Positions 15,112 to 17,056 of a DNA stretch of 17,056 bases are shown one piece after another. Position 1 is the stretch's first letter; every line of letters starts with the position of its first letter. The notes under the pieces were generated by a model. That model was not told the origin of the DNA. It did no database searches and was given only the letters and a program-made list of their open reading frames with translations. The position numbers and the translations under genes are program-made. This DNA comes from an uncultured Gemmatimonadales bacterium (GTDB lineage Bacteria; Gemmatimonadota; Gemmatimonadetes; Longimicrobiales; Gaopeijiaceae), in the NCBI GenBank assembly GCA_937982605.1, contig CALJLC010000232.1, positions 1 to 17,056 of the forward strand. Direction: 5' to 3'.

Positions 15112-15354
15112 GTGGGCCGGGTCAGACCCCCCTTCCGCGGCACGGTCGGTGCCGGACCCCGGGGCTCGTCGTACGATGCCGCCCGACGGCTCGAGGAGGC
15201 GCCGGACCGGCTCCCGGTCTCTCCGGCGTGCCCGTTCTGCGCCGGCGAGGAGACCGAGCTCATGAACGCGTGCGGCTCGCACGCGTCGGTGAGCACCTAC
15301 TGGTGCCGGGCGTGCGGAAGCCCCTTCGAGCTCATGAAGTGGAGGGGTGGCTGA
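15112..15354 (+). CDS. PaaD zinc-ribbon domain as a separate protein
   Basis: The 80-residue protein starts at a GTG five bases after the paaC stop. Its first 35 residues are not recognised. The rest is a four-cysteine zinc ribbon: C40-x2-C43 (ACPFCAG), C54, then C65-x2-C68 in YWCRACGSPFE. This closely follows the C-terminal domain of PaaD, 'CP.CGS.DT.L.S.FGST.CKALYRC.AC.EPFDYFK', including the aromatic residue before the third Cys and the Pro-Phe after the fourth. With the DUF59-only PaaD at 13643-14074 it would rebuild a complete PaaD in two chains. Frame and spacing argue that it is expressed as the last gene of the cluster. Confidence 0.82.
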   Translation: MGRVRPPFRGTVGAGPRGSSYDAARRLEEAPDRLPVSPACPFCAGEETELMNACGSHASVSTYWCRACGSPFELMKWRGG

Positions 15355-15373
15355 CCGCCTCGCCGTCAGGCGG
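15355..15373. terminator. GC hairpin between convergent genes
   Basis: CCGCCT (15355-15360) and AGGCGG (15368-15373) form a perfect 6-bp stem with a 7-base loop, directly after the stop of the zinc-ribbon gene and before the convergent gene's stop at 15392. There is no T tract, so a strong intrinsic terminator is not certain, but the position between converging genes fits termination on either strand. Confidence 0.4.
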
Positions 15374-15391
15374 CCGCCGCACCGGGTCGGG

Positions 15392-15955
15392 TCAGGCCTC
15401 GACCAGCTCCACTTCCTCGAGGAAGTCCTTCAGCGGGTTCGCCACGGCGATCGCCCGCTCGCGGATCGCTTCGGTCGTGCTCTCGCGCACGATTCCGCCC
15501 AGCAGGTGGCGCGAGACCGCCTGACCGAGCCGGTCGTCCGACTCGGCCGCCGCCTGATGGTACTCCGCGTATCGGGCGCTGACGCGCTGCTCGAAGAGAG
15601 GCAGCTGCGACTTCGGCGTCCCGTTCTCGACCATGTCGTGGAAGACCGCGGAGTGGAGCGCGTCGAGGCCCGCACGGATGCGCGTGTCCGGGGCCCGCCC
15701 GTGGAATGCGAGCTGGGCTCCCCGCGTATGTGCCCACATGAAGAAGATCAGCGCTTCCTCGGCTGTGCGAAGCGCGGTACCATCGTCGTCATCAAGGGTA
15801 TCCCCGTCGAGGACCGGCGTCTCGACATCCTCTTCGGAGATGAAGTCGGTGAAGCTCTCCCAGACAAGCCGGGCGAGGCTGTCTCCCAGCTCGTCGGGAG
15901 TCATCGTCTGAGGTGCGCGGAACTCGCGCACGTCGTCGGTCAGCGTGCTATGCAC
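15392..15955 (-). CDS. Hypothetical acidic helical protein
   Basis: The 187-residue protein from GTG 15955 is not recognised. It is acidic (a run at about 50-58 contains DTLDDDDG), has no signal peptide or membrane helix, and appears mainly helical. A His-containing central part (WAHTRGAQLAFHGRAPDTR, then LDALHSAVFHDM) could hold a metal or cofactor, but no known motif is matched. The start is chosen for its ribosome-binding site: GGAAGGA at 15963-15969, seven bases before the GTG. The frame is open to 16015, yet starts there have no Shine-Dalgarno and one overlaps a TTGACA box. The gene converges with the paa cluster and diverges from the lipoprotein gene. Function unknown. Confidence 0.7.
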   Translation of the reverse strand: MHSTLTDDVREFRAPQTMTPDELGDSLARLVWESFTDFISEEDVETPVLDGDTLDDDDGTALRTAEEALIFFMWAHTRGAQLAFHGRAPDTRIRAGLDALHSAVFHDMVENGTPKSQLPLFEQRVSARYAEYHQAAAESDDRLGQAVSRHLLGGIVRESTTEAIRERAIAVANPLKDFLEEVELVEA

Positions 15956-15962
15956 GGTGCCA

Positions 15963-15969
15963 TCCTTCC
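15963..15969 (-). promoter_or_regulatory. Ribosome-binding site that sets the start at 15955
   Basis: GGAAGGA on the minus strand lies seven bases before the GTG at 15955. The ATG at 15976 and GTG at 16015 in the same frame have no comparable site, so the shorter protein is preferred. Confidence 0.55.
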
Positions 15970-16004
15970 GTAACATTTGTTTTCGGGTATCCACAATTCG
16001 GCGG

Positions 16005-16718
16005 ATGAGCCCCACAGTGTCAAGATTAAAGATTCAGTGCCCCCCGCGCACCGCCACCCGTCTGACGATCCTGGCGTGGCTGCTGGCGGCGGGTGCCTGT
16101 TACTCGGCAAGCGTCACGCCGATCCCCGATCCCCGGCCGATCGTCATCCACTCCGGCGCCCGGATCCGGGCCGAGCGGGAGGAGATGCAGGCGGTCAACG
16201 ACTGGCTGACCCGGGCGCAGCAGGTCATCCAGGAAGATCCCTCGTTCCTCGTGGTCAGCTCCTCGACGCTGAACGAGGTCTTTCCCTGGGAGAACTTCTA
16301 CGCGGACCGGGACTCGGCCAACGTGAGCGTGCCCCTGGGCGCATCGGATGGCCAGCTCGTCTATCAGGTGTACGCCTTCTTCCACATCATGGCCGAGCGC
16401 GGGGACCTGGCCGAATGGGTGCCCGAGGCGGAGGACGCCGTCGGCTTCGAGCTCGAGCGGGCGATCCTCTCGCGCGCCGCCGACGCCTGGGTCCTCGGCC
16501 GGACCGTCTTCGACACCCAGCCCTTCGGCCCGCTCGACGAGCTGGCGTGGGCCAAGACCGACGGCTACCTGGACGCCTTCATCTTCACGGCGCGTCCGAA
16601 CGAGTTCGCGGCGAGCCGGGCCGAGTGGGCCCGCTCCGACCCCGACGCCGCCGAAAATTACCGAGACTGGTTTCTCGAGACGTTCAATCGGGAGCCCCCC
16701 GGCATCCGAACCAATTGA
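16005..16718 (+). CDS. Putative lipoprotein of unknown function
   Basis: From the ATG at 16005 the protein has 237 residues. Basic residues (RTATR) lead into a hydrophobic segment LTILAWLLAAGAC, with Cys32 as the likely lipid-modified residue, so an envelope lipoprotein is expected. The mature part has a short Pro-rich linker (VTPIPDPRP), then an apparently helical domain with conserved-looking aromatic motifs (PWENFYADRDSANV, YQVYAFFHIMAERGD, AKTDGYLDAFIFTARPNEF). I do not recognise the family. GTG at 16017 is an alternative start; neither has a clear Shine-Dalgarno. Upstream in-frame codons back to 15945 would overlap the divergent gene and place charged residues before the signal, so they are rejected. 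No functional link to its neighbours is visible. Confidence 0.75.
   Translation: MSPTVSRLKIQCPPRTATRLTILAWLLAAGACYSASVTPIPDPRPIVIHSGARIRAEREEMQAVNDWLTRAQQVIQEDPSFLVVSSSTLNEVFPWENFYADRDSANVSVPLGASDGQLVYQVYAFFHIMAERGDLAEWVPEAEDAVGFELERAILSRAADAWVLGRTVFDTQPFGPLDELAWAKTDGYLDAFIFTARPNEFAASRAEWARSDPDAAENYRDWFLETFNREPPGIRTN
16018..16023 (-). promoter_or_regulatory. Possible -35 box of the hypothetical gene
   Basis: A perfect TTGACA reads leftwards at 16023-16018, 62 bases before the GTG start, within a locally AT-richer patch (about 15970-16030). At the usual 17-base spacing the -10 would be CGAATT, a poor match, so the call is tentative. It lies inside the first codons of the divergent lipoprotein gene. 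Confidence 0.25.
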
Positions 16719-16751
16719 GGCAGCCGCGAAGAATGCGGTCTCGCTCCCATG

Positions 16752-16854
16752 AGGAGTCGTGAGTCGCGCTCGTCCCAAGGCGCAAGGAGGAAGGCGTAGC
16801 AGCGCTACGTCGACGACGAAGCAACGCCGGGAGGAGCGATGAATCGCGACTCCT
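16752..16854. repeat. 103-bp imperfect inverted-repeat element
   Basis: The ends are AGGAGTCG (16752-16759) and its exact complement CGACTCCT (16847-16854). Pairing continues inward imperfectly: GAGTCGCGCTCGTCCC on the left against GGGAGGAGCGATGAATC on the right, including CGCTC/GAGCG, TCCC/GGGA and GGCG/CGCC. In the centre a second small hairpin, CGTAGC-AGC-GCTACG, spans 16795-16809. The element fills most of the gap between the lipoprotein stop and the convergent hydrolase stop, ending three bases from the latter. It codes for nothing convincing. It could be a REP- or MITE-like repeat, or a bidirectional terminator; only one copy is in this window. Confidence 0.6.
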
Positions 16855-16857
16855 GCC

Positions 16858-17056
16858 TCAGTTCCCGGCCCTCAACGCCTCATAGACGATGGGGCGCATG
16901 AGGCGGTCCAGCGGCGTGGCGAAGGTGGGCAGGAGCTGCGTCCAGCCGAAGACGACGAGGTCGTCGTCAGGGTCGATCCAGAAGTAGGTGTTGGCCATGC
17001 CGAGCCAGAAGAAGTTGCCGGCCTGATCCGTCATCCCGACCGCGAAGCCGAGGCCG
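16858..17056 (-). CDS. Serine beta-lactamase-like hydrolase, 3' part only
   Basis: Only the last 65 or so codons lie in the window, ending at a TGA (16860-16858). The translation contains GLGFAVGMTD, then ANTYFWIDPDDDLVVFGWTQ and LDRLMRPIVYEAL. This is the C-terminal pattern of the serine beta-lactamase/penicillin-binding (PF00144) family of esterases and peptidases, in which '(G/A).TYFWIDP..DL...F.TQ' is common. The catalytic SxxK and YxN motifs would lie outside the window, so neither activity nor substrate can be judged. Export is usual in the family but not visible here. Confidence 0.8.
   Translation of the reverse strand, partial: GLGFAVGMTDQAGNFFWLGMANTYFWIDPDDDLVVFGWTQLLPTFATPLDRLMRPIVYEALRAGN

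Noticed and set aside
12331..15354. paaE reductase or other phenylacetate genes (paaG, paaZ, paaK)
   Set aside because: No flavin/ferredoxin reductase, hydratase, dehydrogenase or CoA-ligase motifs occur in the window.
1..17056. tRNA, rRNA, CRISPR arrays, transposases
   Set aside because: I scanned for cloverleaf-like palindromes, regularly spaced repeats and transposase motifs by eye and found none that held up.

Overview
The window is a GC-rich, densely packed bacterial chromosome segment with short intergenic gaps, many 4-base start/stop overlaps (ATGA or GTGA) and several GTG starts. No rRNA, tRNA, CRISPR array, transposase or phage gene was seen. The gene content (exported beta-propeller lipoprotein, HupE/UreJ-type membrane protein, bacterial caspase with DUF4384, phenylacetyl-CoA epoxidase genes) suggests an aerobic, Gram-negative-type heterotroph. 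Gemmatimonadota is my best guess, held weakly, because no marker gene is present.

Left part (1-3180). A truncated lipoprotein gene reads leftwards off the edge. Divergent from it are a HupE/UreJ-type membrane protein and a MmcQ/YjbR-family protein. These converge on a leftward gene joining a B-box-like zinc finger to a multi-pass membrane region; the two convergent genes share one CTAG for their stop codons.

Centre (3274-12281). Five leftward genes form one tight unit. In transcription order they are a metallo-beta-lactamase-fold hydrolase, an exported caspase-like peptidase with DUF4384, a CHASE2 class III nucleotide cyclase, an exported FecR-like/TPR protein and a GAF/HD-GYP phosphodiesterase. 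Divergent from the unit is a cyclic-nucleotide-binding protein whose C-terminal half looks like a SpoIIE/PP2C phosphatase that has lost key metal ligands. Together they contain a cyclase, a cyclic-nucleotide receptor, two candidate phosphodiesterases, two envelope sensor-type proteins and a protease. This is the best candidate in the window for an undescribed signalling system.

Right-centre (12331-15354). A phenylacetyl-CoA epoxidase cluster runs rightwards: a small DUF59/MIP18 protein, paaA, a DUF59-only paaD, paaB, paaC and a separate small zinc-ribbon gene. The last matches the part of PaaD that is normally fused to the DUF59 domain, so paaD appears split into two genes on either side of paaBC. 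The reductase gene paaE and the rest of the phenylacetate pathway are not in the window. A GC-rich hairpin follows the cluster.

Right edge (15392-17056). An unrecognised leftward gene and a rightward lipoprotein gene diverge from a short, locally AT-richer region. A 103-bp imperfect inverted repeat then separates the lipoprotein gene from the 3' end of a leftward serine beta-lactamase-like hydrolase that runs off the window.
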